64,000 bases of DNA from Alviniconcha marisindica (lineage: Eukaryota > Mollusca > Gastropoda > Provannidae): positions 15,001 through 79,000 of the forward strand of contig JABMCL010002476.1 in the NCBI GenBank assembly GCA_018857735.1, in the 5' to 3' direction. Made by a program: the position numbers and the translations under genes. The stretch's first letter is position 1; every line of letters starts with the position of its first letter. The notes under the pieces were generated by a model. It made no database searches, was not told the DNA's origin, and saw nothing but the letters and a program-made list of their open reading frames with translations. Shown here one piece after another: positions 1 to 16,284 of the stretch.

Positions 1-2575
1 ACAGGGCCATTGTTGGTAATTTGTTTTAATTAAAAACCCCTTTTTTGTTTCTGGTCAGTGGTTAGTTTTTTATCGGGAAAGGGAATTAGCTTTCCGGTTT
101 TTTAGTAGAGAATTTAATCTTTTTTTTTGAGATCACTAAAACCCCCCAACACTACGGATGCGTAGTCAATGGGGATTTAACGTGGGCATTGAAGAAAAGC
201 TTTAAAGATCAGTTCAACAATGTACTTTAGCTTAGATAGAAGGAAGACACGCCTAGAGGGGGTGTTTTGCAAGTGTGCCCGTATGTGTTTCCCACCGAAG
301 TTTTTTATAATTATTCCTAAAAGTCGGGGTTCTGGGCCCCTTGTTCAACTTTTTCCCCCATGTAAATAACGATCAAACGATAAAAAGGGAACACTGATGC
401 TTCTGCCCTTTTAAGCATTGTTTTAGAGTGGGTTTTTCTTTTGGGGTTGATTTACCATAAAAATTATTGTCCCCAACCAAATGGGACCTGGGCTAAGCTT
501 TCCTGTAAAGGGGTGTTTTTCCTGCAAAAATCTTTTTTCCCGGGTGTGTGGAAGGGTTTTGTCATCTGCTAACATGTCGCAAGCAACAGAAATATTCGTT
601 ACTGGAATGGTAGGTCATTGATAAAAATAACTAAACAGAATAAAGGGCCCCAGGACAGATCCTTGTGGGACCCCCCCCAAAATTTAAAAAGCCTTTAAAA
701 AGAATATGAGCCATGGAGGAAAAAAACCTTTTCGTTTTGCCCTTTAAGATACGATTTGAAAAAAAGGTAAAGAATTTTAATTTTGAAGGTAGCATCCAAG
801 TTTTTACATCATGATATTGTGATCCACAAGGTCAAAGGCCCTTTTTTAGGTCTAGGAATATCACGCCAGACACCTCAAATCTGTTCATCGCTGTCAGCCA
901 AGAATGTGTAACCGTACTAATGCGGGACCCGCAAAGTGTTTACATCGAAAACCAGACTGGAAAGGGGGGAATGAGTAGGTGTTTTTCCAAATAATATTTT
1001 TAAATGCACATGCACATGCTTTTCGGGGGGATTTTTGGGCGGGGCAGATAACAGTGGTATTGGTCTGTAGTCAGCCCAAAATTTTTCTTGTCGCGAGTTT
1101 TTTTACAATGGGACCACTTTTTTCTTTCTTAAACTCAGATGGATTAAAGGTTTTTTTCGATGCATAGATTTAAAAAAGTAAATAAGTGAGTCTTTTTTAT
1201 GTAAGGCATTGACAATTTAAGTAAATTTTAAAAGCCATCGGGTCCAGACGACTTTTTTTTATCCAGTTTGGAAAATATATTTCCCAGTTCTGGAATGGAA
1301 ATATATGGGATGACAAATGGCTCCTGCCCTGGTGTTTTTTGCTCGCCCAAAAATTTATGTAGAATATCTGAGCATTCAGAGTCATATACATCATCCGATT
1401 GTGGTTTTTCCAAAATTCGCCACAGAAAGGAAGTGATTATTGAATTTATCAGCCGTTAGGTTCTTTGGGAAATCGGCAGAATGAGACTGGCTCCCCTTTT
1501 GTGAATGTATTTAGAGCACCCACACAGTCAAATATTTTTTTTCTCGCTCAATGAGTTTTTGGAAATAGTCCCTTTTTTTCTTTTCTCACCTGTTTTTTAA
1601 AATTTTTTTTATTTTAATTCTGAAAAAAAAATTTTTCTTTCTTTTTTTGCCCTTTCTCAGCCATTAGCTGCATTTCATCTTTGTTAAGCCAGGGTGGTAA
1701 TTTGGGATGTTTGACGCGCTTGTGTTTTAGTGGCGCGTGTCTGTTGATTACACTGAGGTACACACTGTACCAAACCCACAAAGCTTCTTCGGGGTCAGTA
1801 TAATTCAGGACCGAAATAAAAGGGGCACAATTCAGGTCAGCACAAAATGCTGTTTTATTAAAGTGCTTGAACGATCTAAATGATATAAGAGAATGGGTTT
1901 TGAGTTTACATTTTGAAAGTTTAACAGATTTCGTACAGGAGATGGGACAATGGTCACTGATGCTTAGGTCAGATACACTGACATCAGTGAATGCATCTGG
2001 GTTGTTTGTATATATATGGTTTAGGGGGAGATGTCGGGGAAAATTTTTGTTGGTGACTCTATAAGTTGGGTTTGGCCCAGCAGTGTAAATTTGAGTCCCA
2101 AGAGGAGTGTGGTTTTAGCAAAACAATATTAAAATCTCCTAATAAAAGAATGTCGGCATGAGGTTTTACGCGCGGAGATTGTCTTCCCTCTGTACAAAGT
2201 CATCGAACCACTCATAACAAACTGAAGGGTTTCTATACAAGAAGCATACAAAAAGAGATGGGGCGTTTGCATTCGGTTTTAGCTCGGAAAAATCCACACA
2301 GTCACTTTCAAGGTCATGACTCTATGTGTGATGTCTGCTATGGAGTCATGTATGTAGACTGCAATACCAGTCTGGCCAATGGCAGTTGAGTCTTTTCTTT
2401 GTATGCAAAAGTCTGGGATATTAAAATCCTGGTCAGAAATTCTAAAATCTAGTCTTGATTCCGTAACACCAAACAGATTGTAGCTCGGTGCTGACTGGTT
2501 AAGGAATACACTCAAATCAAGGACCTTATTGTGCAGATGGTATACATTTTGATGACCTACACGCAACATTACAAT
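1..2575 (-). mobile_element. Degraded non-LTR retrotransposon (LINE), endonuclease and reverse transcriptase remnants
   Basis: Domain remnants occur in the right order on the minus strand. An endonuclease fragment at 2569-2279 includes GVTESRLD and TGIAVYIHD. The RT entry motif KKKSSGPDGF is near 1260-1230, FLDLKK and the following AFD block near 868-821, PQGSVLGP near 674-644 and an ADD catalytic remnant near 569-561. The frame breaks many times, mostly at homopolymers. The arrangement resembles CR1/L2-type LINEs. It is non-functional as read. Confidence 0.8.
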
Positions 2576-2579
2576 AAAA

Positions 2580-3237
2580 CAATGGATGTAAAGAAAACGT
2601 TAAAACTACACAAATAAATCAAATAACACGCAATTCCGAAAAAGAGAAAGGATAAAAAGCAGCAAGAGATTAAACACTACAAACTACTAATGGAATATTT
2701 AACCTGAGCAATCCACGTGCAAAGTCCACCTGGTTGGATCAGTTCTAGGCTAAAAGAAATCCCCGAATGTCACACAAACTGTGTAACTATTAACAAAATG
2801 TTGGGCACTGCGTTACACACAGCAGGCACTGACAGTAACAAATGTCAGCACACACGATCAGAACAAATGCTGGTTACTCGGCAATTACAACAGTGTCCGG
2901 TTGCAATTCAACGTACAAACTAACGAGCGGAGGAGCCTACGACGCTTGATCACACGCTAAGAGAGAGAGACAGACAGACAGACAGAGACACAGAGAGAAC
3001 AAGGACTGCATGAACTGCCGGTTCTAGGCTCATTCCTCTGACTAGCTATGGTGACACAAAGCCCTGACCACCGCCAGATGGATAGACAATTGTTTATAAC
3101 GCCCAGTCAACCACGACGGTTATTCAATCAGAGCGAAGACCACCGCCAGACCCATGAAACTGTGGCTCTAACTTACCATGGAACATCTAGTCGATTTTGA
3201 TACCCGGGAAACCCACCTTCTTCTCTGTTTTCAAATA
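2580..3237. other. No gene recognised; short GA/GACA tract
   Basis: Apart from an impure AGACAGACAG tract at 2960-3000, I see no conserved frame or repeat here. Confidence 0.5.
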
Positions 3238-3430
3238 ATAATAAATGGAAGTTTGTATAGCACCTACCCCGCGGCTCAAAGCGCTAAACAAACATGCCCC
3301 ACATAATGCACGTCGAGATGGAAAATCGTATCCGCAGTTTAACAAAACCTAACGCACAGTGTACTCATCAGCAAGGGTTCAAGCATAAATATGTACAAGA
3401 TGCGTGCACGCACGCACGCACGCACACACG

Positions 3431-3481
<51 letters not shown>

Positions 3482-3535
3482 CAGACTGATAGGGGTGAAA
3501 GGACAATGTTGCTTTACTGAAACATTCTGAGAAAT
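3238..3535 (+). repeat. SINE-like dispersed repeat with internal (CACG/CA)n
   Basis: It opens with AATAATAATAAATGG and TATAGCACCTACCCCGCGGCTCAAAGCGCT (given here only to mark positions 3254-3285). A related start occurs at 22940-23010. A (CACG)n to (CA)n tract occupies 3402-3478. The remainder resembles the tail of the copy at 8560-9150 (GGCTTTTAAAGG-type stretch). Confidence 0.5.
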
Positions 3536-3689
3536 GTCTTGAGTTTGCTTTTAAAGGAAGACTCACTTATGCCTGGTCGCCTCTACACCAACGACCGACA
3601 GCTCTATATAGAAGTATATATCCATTTACTAATAGCGCTACTGCATTAGCTCCTCTTGTCCATCGAGCCGAAAGCCATGTGTGTCTGTA

Positions 3690-3965
3690 ACACTAGGTGG
3701 CATTGTGTCTATAGCCCTGGCATTGTGTCTGTAGCCCTGTGTCTGTAGCCCTGGCATTGTGTCCATGTGTTAGCCCCGAAAATGTATCTGCGTCTGCAAC
3801 CGTAGCTCTTGCCTTGTGTCTAGTCCTGCGTCTGTAGCCCTGGCATTGTATCCATGACTGTGACCCTGAAATTGCATATGTGTATGTATCTATAACTGGC
3901 ATTGTGTCTATATCTGTAGCCCTGTCACTGTGTCTATAGCCCTGTGTCTGTAGCCCTGGTATTGT
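3690..3965 (+). repeat. TG-rich minisatellite, left part
   Basis: Imperfect units built on GCATTGTGTCTGTAGCCCTG. It is the same family as 4326-7615 and is separated from it by an unrelated dispersed repeat. Confidence 0.85.
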
Positions 3966-4325
3966 TGATCGCTTTTATATAGCGCTATTTTCCGCCGTCG
4001 AGCAGACTCACTAAGCTCTTGTCGCATGCGATTCTAAATGAGTGAATAGTTTTTATAGCGCGTTTTGAATATCCACCCAAGTGGTGTACTTACATCGTTG
4101 TTTGGTTGTTACATGGCTGGTGCCGCGTGAAACTGATGCCGTCTCGGCGCACGTTCTGTGTACACCATACAACCATGCACCATGTCACGTCACTTCATGC
4201 AAAAACAAATACGGTGGGTGCAAGCGAATTAGCTATATCCTACCACCTGTATCTTTGGCAGAATGATCGGGATCTTTTACGTGCTACTGCGGTAACACGG
4301 GGGTGGAACAGATACCGAAATAATT
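3966..4325 (+). repeat. Dispersed repeat inserted inside the TG-rich minisatellite
   Basis: The satellite stops at TGGTATTG and resumes at CATTGAGTCTGTAG. Between them lies non-satellite sequence with a GCTTTTATATAGCGCT start and a GATCTTTTACGTGC block of the kind common in molluscan dispersed repeats (family recalled, not searched). This reads as an insertion into the array. Confidence 0.55.
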
Positions 4326-7615
<3,290 letters not shown>

Positions 7616-7929
7616 CTAGACTTAGGGTGTTGAAAATAATTATTGCAAACACTCTATGCACGTCACTGCTGGCAACATGTAATGCGCTGATAACATGTGT
7701 GTGTGGGGGGGATCCAAAAAACAAAACAAAAATCATTAATGTACATGCTTACTTGCTCGCCTCGACGATACTGCTCACTGTTTTTCCACCTGTGAGAACA
7801 TTCCACAAAAAGAAATAAAACAAAAACGATTCCACGAATGAGTTCAACAATGGCTGTTTTGTATAGCCAGTGCAATCCCAGAAATCCTTATGGGAATGGT
7901 CCCGAAAATCGAATCTAGGATTAAATCTA

Positions 7930-7965
<36 letters not shown>

Positions 7966-8555
7966 GGGAGAGAGAGAGACACACAGAGAGAGAAACACAG
8001 AGGGAGAGAAATCAGTTTTGTTACAGAGCCGACGTTTGGCGAAAAACTATTCGTTAATATGTTAATGTCAAATTCCCACAAAATAACCCCCCACCCCCCA
8101 CCCCCCGGAAATTTGTACTTCAAGCAAAAACTAAAATCTGAAGGGATCCCTTTGTTTAAAGTTTTCTACCGTGTTCGCTGCAGCTGTGGTTGGGAGAACG
8201 TTAATCCGCCTCAGCATAAACCGAAGAACGCAGGACCTTACTGCTTGCCCTTAAAAGGGACACATGAGGAAATGGCGGAAATCATGTCGTCAGCTTCCCC
8301 CCCCCCCCCCCCCCCCCCCCCATCCCCCCCTCCGACTTGTTCGCCGGACAGCCACGAACACGGTGTTGCATCAGTCGCACTGTCGGGCCTGTATACAAAA
8401 AAATACAATATATATATATACATACAAAACCCAAACCATCGGGAATGTGTACAGTCACAAGCGAAGAACGACGAAATCAGTGAATGCAGAAGAAAGAGAA
8501 GGCAGTGCCCATTGTTTCCACTGGTCTGGATTAAAAACCGAACAGCTGACGCAAA
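7616..8555. other. No gene recognised; (CA)n and poly-C tracts
   Basis: Contains (CA)n at 7931-7962 followed by GA-rich sequence, and a C run at 8297-8321. No homology is evident in any frame. Confidence 0.5.
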
Positions 8556-8688
8556 TAATAATAATAATGTACATTTATCATGCGTTCATAAACGCCCTGA
8601 GCGCTCACATGATACATATTAACCTAAACACAATATTCTATACATATGTAGAGAACCTACCAAAACAATTTACGTAAGGTATTATATG

Positions 8689-8755
<67 letters not shown>

Positions 8756-9150
8756 GACTGTAGCAGAAACTGGGTATTGATATTAGTTGGGGTCGAAATA
8801 CTGTGTGAAGAAGGTTTTCAGTTTGGCTTTAAAAGGTGACAGGGTTGAGCAGTATCTAAGGTCTTGTGGGAGTGAATTCCAAACGTGGGATCCAAAGCAA
8901 GAGAAAGCACGAAAGCCATGACTCATGCGTTTGTATTGCAGGATTTTCAGCATGCGGGTGTCAGAAGAAGAGCGTAGTGTACGAGATGGAGTGTAGACAT
9001 GCAGCAGTTCAGAAAGGTAGGCAGGACCAGAACCATTCATAGCACTGAAACACATACAAGCGACTTTATATTTAATACGTTCTGAAATGGGAAGCCTGTG
9101 CGGTTTTTCCAGGAGAGGTGTTGAGTGGTGGTGGCGGGGTGCCAAGAGAA
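8556..9150 (+). mobile_element. Composite repeat: (ATA)n, dispersed segment, (CA)n and 3' tail of a LINE (minus-strand ORF 9145-8783)
   Basis: The segment GTACATTTATCATGCG to AACAATTTACG recurs at 44072-44182 and inverted near 23640-23745. After a (CA)n run (8694-8752), the minus strand reads the C-terminal end of a LINE RT: LPISERIKYKV, SGPAYLSELL, YTPSRTLRSSSDT, HVWNSLPQDLR and [11 protein letters not shown]. This is the usual tail of CR1/L2-like proteins. A further copy of the tail start is at 44250-44365. Confidence 0.75.
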
Positions 9151-9959
9151 CGAGTCTTGCGGCAAAGTTTTGAATTTTCTGGAGAGGTTGGATGACAGAA
9201 TTAGCCTGGTATACCCATTAGGAGACGATCGTAAGCATACTTTGCCCCCCCCCCCCCCCCCCCTCACCCGCCCCATCCAGACACACACTCATGTATGTCA
9301 TGTCGAAATGTCAGATCGTTGCATCGAAAATAGGACAAACGTCTTTCAGTACAGCCAGCTCTCAGTCAGTGGCAAAAACCGTCCGGACTGAAACGGCACA
9401 GTCAGCACTAAAGAGGGCGCCACACCAGTGACGTATAGAAGAAAAAATGTGTGTGAAGGCCATCACACGCAATATCCTTTGCGTCGTCTTACAGTTAGGC
9501 CAAGTTTATCGAGCCAAACAAAAAAACATTGGAGAGGTTAACTGATACCGTCTTTTGCATGATGTGGTCTGGACCAGGAGAGAAGGTAGGTATTGCGTGC
9601 GAAACAAATACTAGGCGTGCCAGAGCGATGAAGTATTTTTCAAGCAGCAGACACCGTAGACCATGAGCCAGCCTATACCCCCCCCCCCCCCCCCACCCCC
9701 GGGGGATTTTACCACATGGTAATATCTGGGTACCTTGACCATCAAAGTACACAGTTCAGGTTGTCTGCAAGTGAGCTGTTACTGTTTGTGTCTGTGGTAC
9801 TGGTTTTAATAAATGCACTAAATGGAATACCAAATTGCGATGACCTTGTCTCTTAGCAACTCATTCATTACGACAAAAAAGGCCATTTCCATATATTATT
9901 TTATTGTTTGAACAGTTTAATATGTTGCAGCTTCCCGTTTCTCCATGTCTTAAATGCGT
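9151..9959. other. No gene recognised; two poly-C runs
   Basis: C runs lie at 9245-9263 and 9678-9694. No coding or repeat similarity was seen otherwise. Confidence 0.5.
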
Positions 9960-10615
9960 CCTTGTTATTGGGCACTGCGGATGCAGAAATATTAAGGTCC
10001 CCTCTGTTAAAAACCCAGAGCTGACGAATGTTTTCCGTTAAAAGCACGGAGCAGGTCAGAATATAGCCATGTATGCTTAGTCAGTCCACGAATTCCTCCT
10101 TGTCCTAATTTCCGCTTCCCCGATCCATTCACCTTCATTTTTTCCAAATCCTCTCCATACTTTTCAATTGCGTTAGTTTTGGCTGAAGCGAATTCCTGCG
10201 TTAGTCTGCGAAATAAAATAGGTCGCACTGTTCATAATCAATTGATTAAGCAGGTTCTCATGTTGAATACCTGCAGAATATAAATAGGCACCACAAACGT
10301 GTGTTACTGTGCCTCAAAAAGGTGATTTAGACATACTTGTGATCTGATCAATTGTTCTTTAATTTTGTACTGAATGCGTTACAGGAATCTATCTGGAAGT
10401 ATCTTTTGCCGTTGTAGATAGTGATATGTGCTAATTATTGATTGTTTTGTCTGAGATGTTTGCTATTGATTGTGTTCTGTGTAAACAGTGAGCCAGCTTT
10501 TTGCTTTTGTTTTGGTTCCTTGCGTTTCTAACTGGTGTGAAGAAATTGTGACTGTGATTTGTCCTGAGGTGACCTTGTGCGGTTGACAAGACATACAAAT
10601 CTAAGAACTAAATAA
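9960..10615 (+). repeat. Dispersed repeat family A, copy 1
   Basis: Shares the ordered blocks ACTGC..GCAGA, GAGCTGACGAATGTT, GCAGGTCAGAATA..AGCCATG, AATAAAATAGGTC, AAGCAGGTTC and CCTGAGGTGACC with 34685-35205, and more weakly with 62000-62345. Reading direction is the same in all three. Confidence 0.7.
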
Positions 10616-10889
10616 CTTAAACATGTGCAATGATCCAGTCCTGATATGGTGGATGAAATATATGAGTATATACCGAATCTGCATGGAATCACACATTGTG
10701 CTACTTTATGAATGACTGCAGAATTTTGAAACAAAAGAACCCACCAGAAGGGAGTGGTGTAAGCTCCCCAAAAAAGCGAGAACGGCAAATCCGTCAGCAA
10801 CCAGAATGCTAGCTTTTGCCCAATGGCAGATGTCTTTTTTTGTGAAAAGACTCGAATCACAAGGAAACAACATGTTGAAAAAAAGTAGT

Positions 10890-11154
10890 TAAACGTATCA
10901 CAAAAACAGCTGAGGACTCTGTCAAAGAAGCAACCAAAAGAAAACAAGATCAGCACATCCTTTTGAGGGTGCAAGACACTGACTTGGCTGCTCGAGAAGC
11001 ACATTACCCTGCCACCTGTCGGAGAGATTACACTCAAGAGGATGACAGACACCAGGAAACCACCAAAAACACTAAAACCATTGAGGAGCAAGCTTCCAAC
11101 AAGACCATATATTTTCAGTACATCGTTCAGTATGTTATGGGCAGAATCGTTTAG
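10890..11154 (+). pseudogene. Fragment of a multi-copy invertebrate ORF family (AAREAHYPATCRRDYTQ)
   Basis: An open frame reads EDSVKEATKRKQ, LRVQDTDLAAREAHYPA, TCRRDYTQ. The A-x-E-A-H-Y-x-x-x-C-x-x-x-(Y/F)T pattern resembles an uncharacterised, transposon-like protein family that is abundant in molluscs and cnidarians. I recall that family only in outline. No start and no continuation are visible. The long antisense frame over the same region has no support. Confidence 0.35.
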
Positions 11155-11788
11155 AGATAAAGAGATTACTACGTTAAGGAAACATTTTCAAACTGGGAAT
11201 ATTCCACCCATCTTGTCTGTAGATGTAAATAAGTGACAGATGTCAACAAAACGTGTCAACACACCTCATCCCTGTTGAACAGTCACAATGCCACCATGCA
11301 GAGATGCATTAATAAATGCACATCAAACGGGCCAATTTTCAAGCACTCCTGATATTCCACAGTTAAGGCAACTAGAACCATTCCTCGAGCAGATGGCCAT
11401 GGCTTGCATACTGTGAATGGAAAAATGGGAGGTATACTGAACAGACTGTTTCTTCATGCCACAGGACCTGGTTGAAATCCAGGTGAAGCAGCCCCAAAAG
11501 GAAGATGACTATCAAGGATACCCAGAGCGTGAGAATCTTGATGGTTTCAGGTTTGAGGTTGACATATATATGTCTAAGCTGGACATTCAGTGTCACTCAA
11601 AATAAGGGACATTGAGGTTTGGCAACCTTCTGTGGCACCGGCTTTGGTACCTGTGGCTGGGGAAAATACACTCAAGCTATAATAATAACCAGTAAGAAAT
11701 AAGGCAAGTAATGCATTTTTTACAGATATATATTTTTTAATCAAAGTCAGATACCAATTTCAGACGTCAATAATGATTTGTCAAATCA

Positions 11789-12136
11789 TTGACAGTGTGG
11801 ACAATCACTTTTGCGAATATCTTTGATATTTCCAAGCCGTTCGTCTGTATTTTTGGCAAAGAGCCTGCTGACTGCAAGCTGATACATGAAACTGTCCAGC
11901 AGTTGCATGCTGAATTAAGCCAAACCAGAGATGCCATCCGGTGGCATCAGTTTAATGTTCCCATACCTAAACTGTTATACTCAGACATAACAAAGGCAAA
12001 ACTGGTAAGTTTACACACATCGGGCATGTTTTTTGCCCATCTTCCACGGGGTGTAGAGTACTGTGAAACTGATTTCAGGTTAAATGGAGGTAGACCAGTG
12101 AATAAGCCAGCACCTGCAGCAGTTTTGTGGAAGTAG
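11789..12136 (+). other. Unrecognised ORF, 115 codons
   Basis: The frame includes GKEPADCKLIHETVQQLH and PRGVEYCETDFRLNGG. It is not low complexity and not part of a repeat that I can see, but I recognise no family, and the first codons may not be the true start. It could be an exon, a relic or chance. Confidence 0.2.
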
Positions 12137-12139
12137 TTT

Positions 12140-14104
12140 ACTGAGGTTTGAACATGTGCATTTTTGTAAAAGGCTGCTTAACTTTGAACTTGAGTATATT
12201 CTATTCCATGACGTCATCCATTAATGCAGGTGTTAATCAAACATTCTCTGTGACTCTCTTAGTCACCATGATACATTTGGTGGTAAATGAATCACTTTTG
12301 TTCAACATTTTTACCCGAGCATTGCACGCAATTATGCAACGTGATTTTTTCTTTTTTAATACTTCATTAATCCCACGCGCATAATTCAGGCCACCATACC
12401 TGGGTAAGACAACAGCAGCCACAAGAGTAGTGCTACCCACTGATACCAGCATGTGCAGTATTTTTGTGTGTCCAAACAATGGTATAGTTGCCTGGTGTTT
12501 GGGATTTGTAGGGGGCACGCCCATTTTAATACATGCGATTAAGCTGCTATGTACCATCTCAGATAATCCCTAAAAGCAGAGTAGTTCATCTTGCAGACAA
12601 GCAGATATTGAAAAGACACATACTGAGCTATCCAAAAATCACTCTCCAAAAATGCCCGGTGGGGGGGGGGGGGGGGGGGGGGGGGGGGAGGGGTCGAAAC
12701 CAAACTCCAAGCACTGGTTTACGACATCCTTCCTTCAACCACTGCCGTATTTAGTTACGCTATAGGATTCAGTAAACTCCAGCTAACGAGCAGTTTTTTG
12801 TTGGTGCTCAAATAGTAGTAAGTTTGTTACAGACAACTCAAATAAAACAAGGCGCGTCATTTATAGCCGTCGGCAAAGTTTACACCAGCACAAATAAAAC
12901 CACTGTCGTTTGAATCGAAACGGAACTCTTTTTATTACCCGGGTGGATGCGTCTCATGTTTACGTGCGTGCTTTGGCGCTAGGTTGTTTCTACAGTCATA
13001 TTAGTACCCTAACCTTTCGGAGGGCGCTGACCGCGTCGCTGGACAGCTGCGCGGAGATAAAGATCGAGTGCCCCTTCACTGACGTAACTAAATCTGGCAG
13101 AGTTTGGAGGAAGGTGCCGGAAAGCGATGCTCGGAGTGTGGGTCGATACCTGGCCCATGGACTACCAGCTCTACTTTGCCGACCATGTTTAACCACCTGA
13201 CCCATGACGTCACGTGTATCGTCTGCGGCTCCACCGTTTGGAAAGCACAATAACCAAGAAGTAAGACTTCGCCTCCCGTCAGTCCTTGTTCAAAACCCTA
13301 GGGGTTCATCAAGTCGTTATGCGACTAAAGAGTTGCCAAATGCAACCGATAACTTTAATAGCATGATGGCTTATAAGTTACTGCGCCAAAGGAGTCACAT
13401 TGAATTCACTCTTCACTATGGAAAATAGCCTGCTCTCTGAACTCAGAAAGAAAAAAGACACAACTGAACCCTTCGTTCCCCCCCCCCCCCTTTTTTTCTT
13501 TCTTTCTTCTTTCCTCTGTTTGGGGGGGGGGGGGGGGTGGAAGGGGGGGGGGGGGGGGGGGGGGGGGGGAATGCGGTTTGTGTTTTGATATTTCGGACTT
13601 GGCTCACACTAACCTGTTATTATGTCCGAGAAGACTTTGTTTGACCATTGTGCCAGACCTGGTTGTGTATGCATGGTTCAGGTGGTTGGTCATTCTTTAG
13701 TCTGCATATGTGTGTGTGCGCGTGTCTGTGTGTGTGCGCGCGTGTGCGTGCTTGCATCAGTGTATGGGTATGTATACGTAACGTGTTTGTGCATTTGAAA
13801 CTTTCAAGTCTTAACTATAAGTGTAGGCTATACATGTAAAAAAAAAAAGTAGTTATCATATATATCCCCGTTCAGATGCACTAAAGTGCCAAGACATTAT
13901 TGTTATTGCCATATTTTGTATTTGCAGCCACAGCTGTGGGGATGGTATGGAGCCGCGTCATGCTATCGCCAACCTACCCGGCCCAACCACCAACAGTAGT
14001 TTGAGGTCGTCAATCTTTGACCAACAACGATTACTACATTTATTCAAAGTGGTGGCACTCCAAGTGCAGTTTCATGATCAGCAGTTTGGATATGATCTTT
14101 ATGA

Positions 14105-14142
<38 letters not shown>

Positions 14143-14330
14143 TGTACAGACCAAAAGGAGTGAAAGAGGTCTGCCAATATTTCATACATATGTCTCGTGG
14201 CCTATTTCCATACATTCAGACAGTATGCTGCGTGCATATAGTGCATCGTGGCTGTGATTGTATGCAGTCAGGCGATATAACCTGTGTGTTGGATTCAACC
14301 CAACACCTATTTTATAACCCTGGCTTAGGA
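12140..14330. other. No confident gene; poly-G runs and a CpG-richer patch
   Basis: G runs lie at 12661-12688 and 13522-13569. The stretch 12840-13260 is richer in CG dinucleotides than its surroundings but shows no exon I can identify. (CT)n(CA)n lies at 14105-14142. Confidence 0.4.
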
Positions 14331-14334
14331 GAAA

Positions 14335-14615
14335 ACGCAAGGTAGGCAGTAAGGTGTTAGGCTGATAAGTAGATTGACCTCAGTTCGATTCTGCTTCAGC
14401 TCTCCTCCATCTTCAAAGGTTGTTGTCTGTGGACACTGCCTTGTGACTTTGCACCTCACAATTAATGAAACATTAAACGGGCTCTCATCTTAATGCAGGA
14501 ATCAGTCTGGTGGTGACAGTGCAGTCTACCTCTTCCCCCACCTCCTGGGATCTCAGTCCCCACCAGAACCTCTTCGAAGACAACTCCGCATTAAATAAAT
14601 TTAACCGACCAACCA
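14335..14615 (+). mobile_element. tRNA-derived SINE
   Basis: A B-box GTTCGATTC near 14385 is preceded by an A-box-like stretch. The body contains CCTCCTGGGATCTCAGTCCC and ends TTAACCGACCAACCA. The inverse complement of the same tail and body is at 39515-39640, and the body block recurs at 32840-32890. Confidence 0.6.
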
Positions 14616-16284
14616 GACGCAAGTTTAAGGGGTTGAGGCTTAAAGTAGAACACTTGTCCATGCTGCTGTAGCTACTGGACGACTGTCCAGGAAAGGTCAG
14701 GTTTAAGCAGAATGCTAGTCCAGGTTGTTGTGGCCCTACAGACAGTTGTCTGCAAAATGTGCAAGCAGAAGCGCTCTACATAAATCCCAGGCCTCATACA
14801 CAAACGTGAAAGCATAATTACATTTCTGATCCATTTTTTGTCTTCCCAAACAAACAAAAAGTAAAACCAAGCATACAAAGCAGAAAAAATGCAAGATAAC
14901 AGGACAAAAATTGTAATGCAACAATATGGCCAGAAAACTACATGATGAAACATGGTGTCAGATCATCTTTGAAATAAAACAAAAATCTTATTTTCAACTA
15001 GAATCAGAATAGACACCCCCACCACCCAACATAAATCACATCTGAAACACAGAACCTCAAGGCAAACAGCACCAAATAATAAGTAAAAAAACAAAAACAT
15101 ACACACTAGTTTTTCTTCCTGTTCTTTTCTTGTTCTCTATTCCTCTCCATCCAACACTGGTTGACTGGGCGAAAAACACCAGTTTACTTTACTCCTCTCC
15201 TCCCCTCTCCCCTACAAACTTCTGCCCTAATATAGCCGTAACGATTGACTGGGCGTAAAACACCAAGTTACTTGCTCTTACTTACCCCTACAAACTAAAC
15301 ACGCTCCTAACCCTTAGCACTGAAAGATACACAAAACATTACATACACAACTGAACTCTGCAATAAAGGAATGACAACGTGTTCAATCATGTCAGGTTAA
15401 AAAGCAAACAGTACAATCACAAGACTAAAACAAAAAACAAAGCCAGATAACAACAATTGTGTATAAAACAGTATGATGCATTCTGATTATAATCAAGAGA
15501 TTTAATAGTACAGTCTCCAGCTACAGTTTGCAAATGGCTGCAAAATTAAAATCAGGACAGTCTGCCTTCAGGGTGAACAGAAGGCAGAGAATTGTGATGT
15601 CTGATGTTGAAGTTTTATAATTACTTCACACAAAATTGGGTTAATAACTTCAGTCACTTTGTGACTCTATCAAGAAGTTAACAACAACAACAACTACTAC
15701 AACAAAAAGGTTAGTAATAGGATTCTGACATCATGTCAACACACTGATTAGCTCAGGCTGCATATAAGAAGGAATACCATACAAGAAGGAATACAATAAC
15801 AGCAAAAGCAAAAGAAACTGCACACATGCACCCAAAAACAAGAACCCTGTTTTTAAACATTGCTTGAAGGTTTAAAGGCAACTACCCAAGTTTTCCCCAG
15901 AACTGGCAAAATATCTGATATTTTATTAAAGCAACCGTGTGGTTGCCATTTTTTTTCTTTTCTTTTTTTAATGTGTTTTTTCCACACCTGTTAATTGAAT
16001 AGATGCAGCAACATACTAAGTTTTTCAGTACAAAATACTGCAAGTTCTAAATGCATAAGCAGACACACTGTACATAAACCTACAACTGGTGCCAACAGTC
16101 ATATCAAATCACAGGAGATAGCTAAAAGCAGGTCATCATGCAAGGTGGTTCCAACAAAACACAAGACTCAATAGAACTAGAAGGTCGGAAAAAAGAAAAA
16201 AAACTCTTCATTACTGAATGCTGTTAAGTGACTGATTGGCCTAAATATTGTGCACAAGCACAGTTATCCTCCTTAATTCTTCGC
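14616..16284. other. No gene recognised; one tandem duplication
   Basis: A block beginning TTGACTGGGCG at about 15160-15235 is repeated at 15240-15310. Otherwise this is AT-rich, non-coding sequence. Confidence 0.45.

Noticed and set aside
10528..11091. 187-codon minus-strand frame rich in Phe, Cys and Leu
   Set aside because: It is antisense to the AREAHYPATC fragment and overlaps dispersed repeat family A; composition fits reverse-complement AT-rich sequence and no family is recognisable.
12840..13260. CpG-richer patch with short frames on both strands, considered as a promoter or first exon
   Set aside because: No conserved peptide, no donor joining to a downstream exon, and the nearest confident gene is 7 kb away.
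14335..14420. Possible functional tRNA gene (B-box GTTCGATTC)
   Set aside because: No cloverleaf with paired acceptor stem can be drawn; the flanks match other SINE copies.
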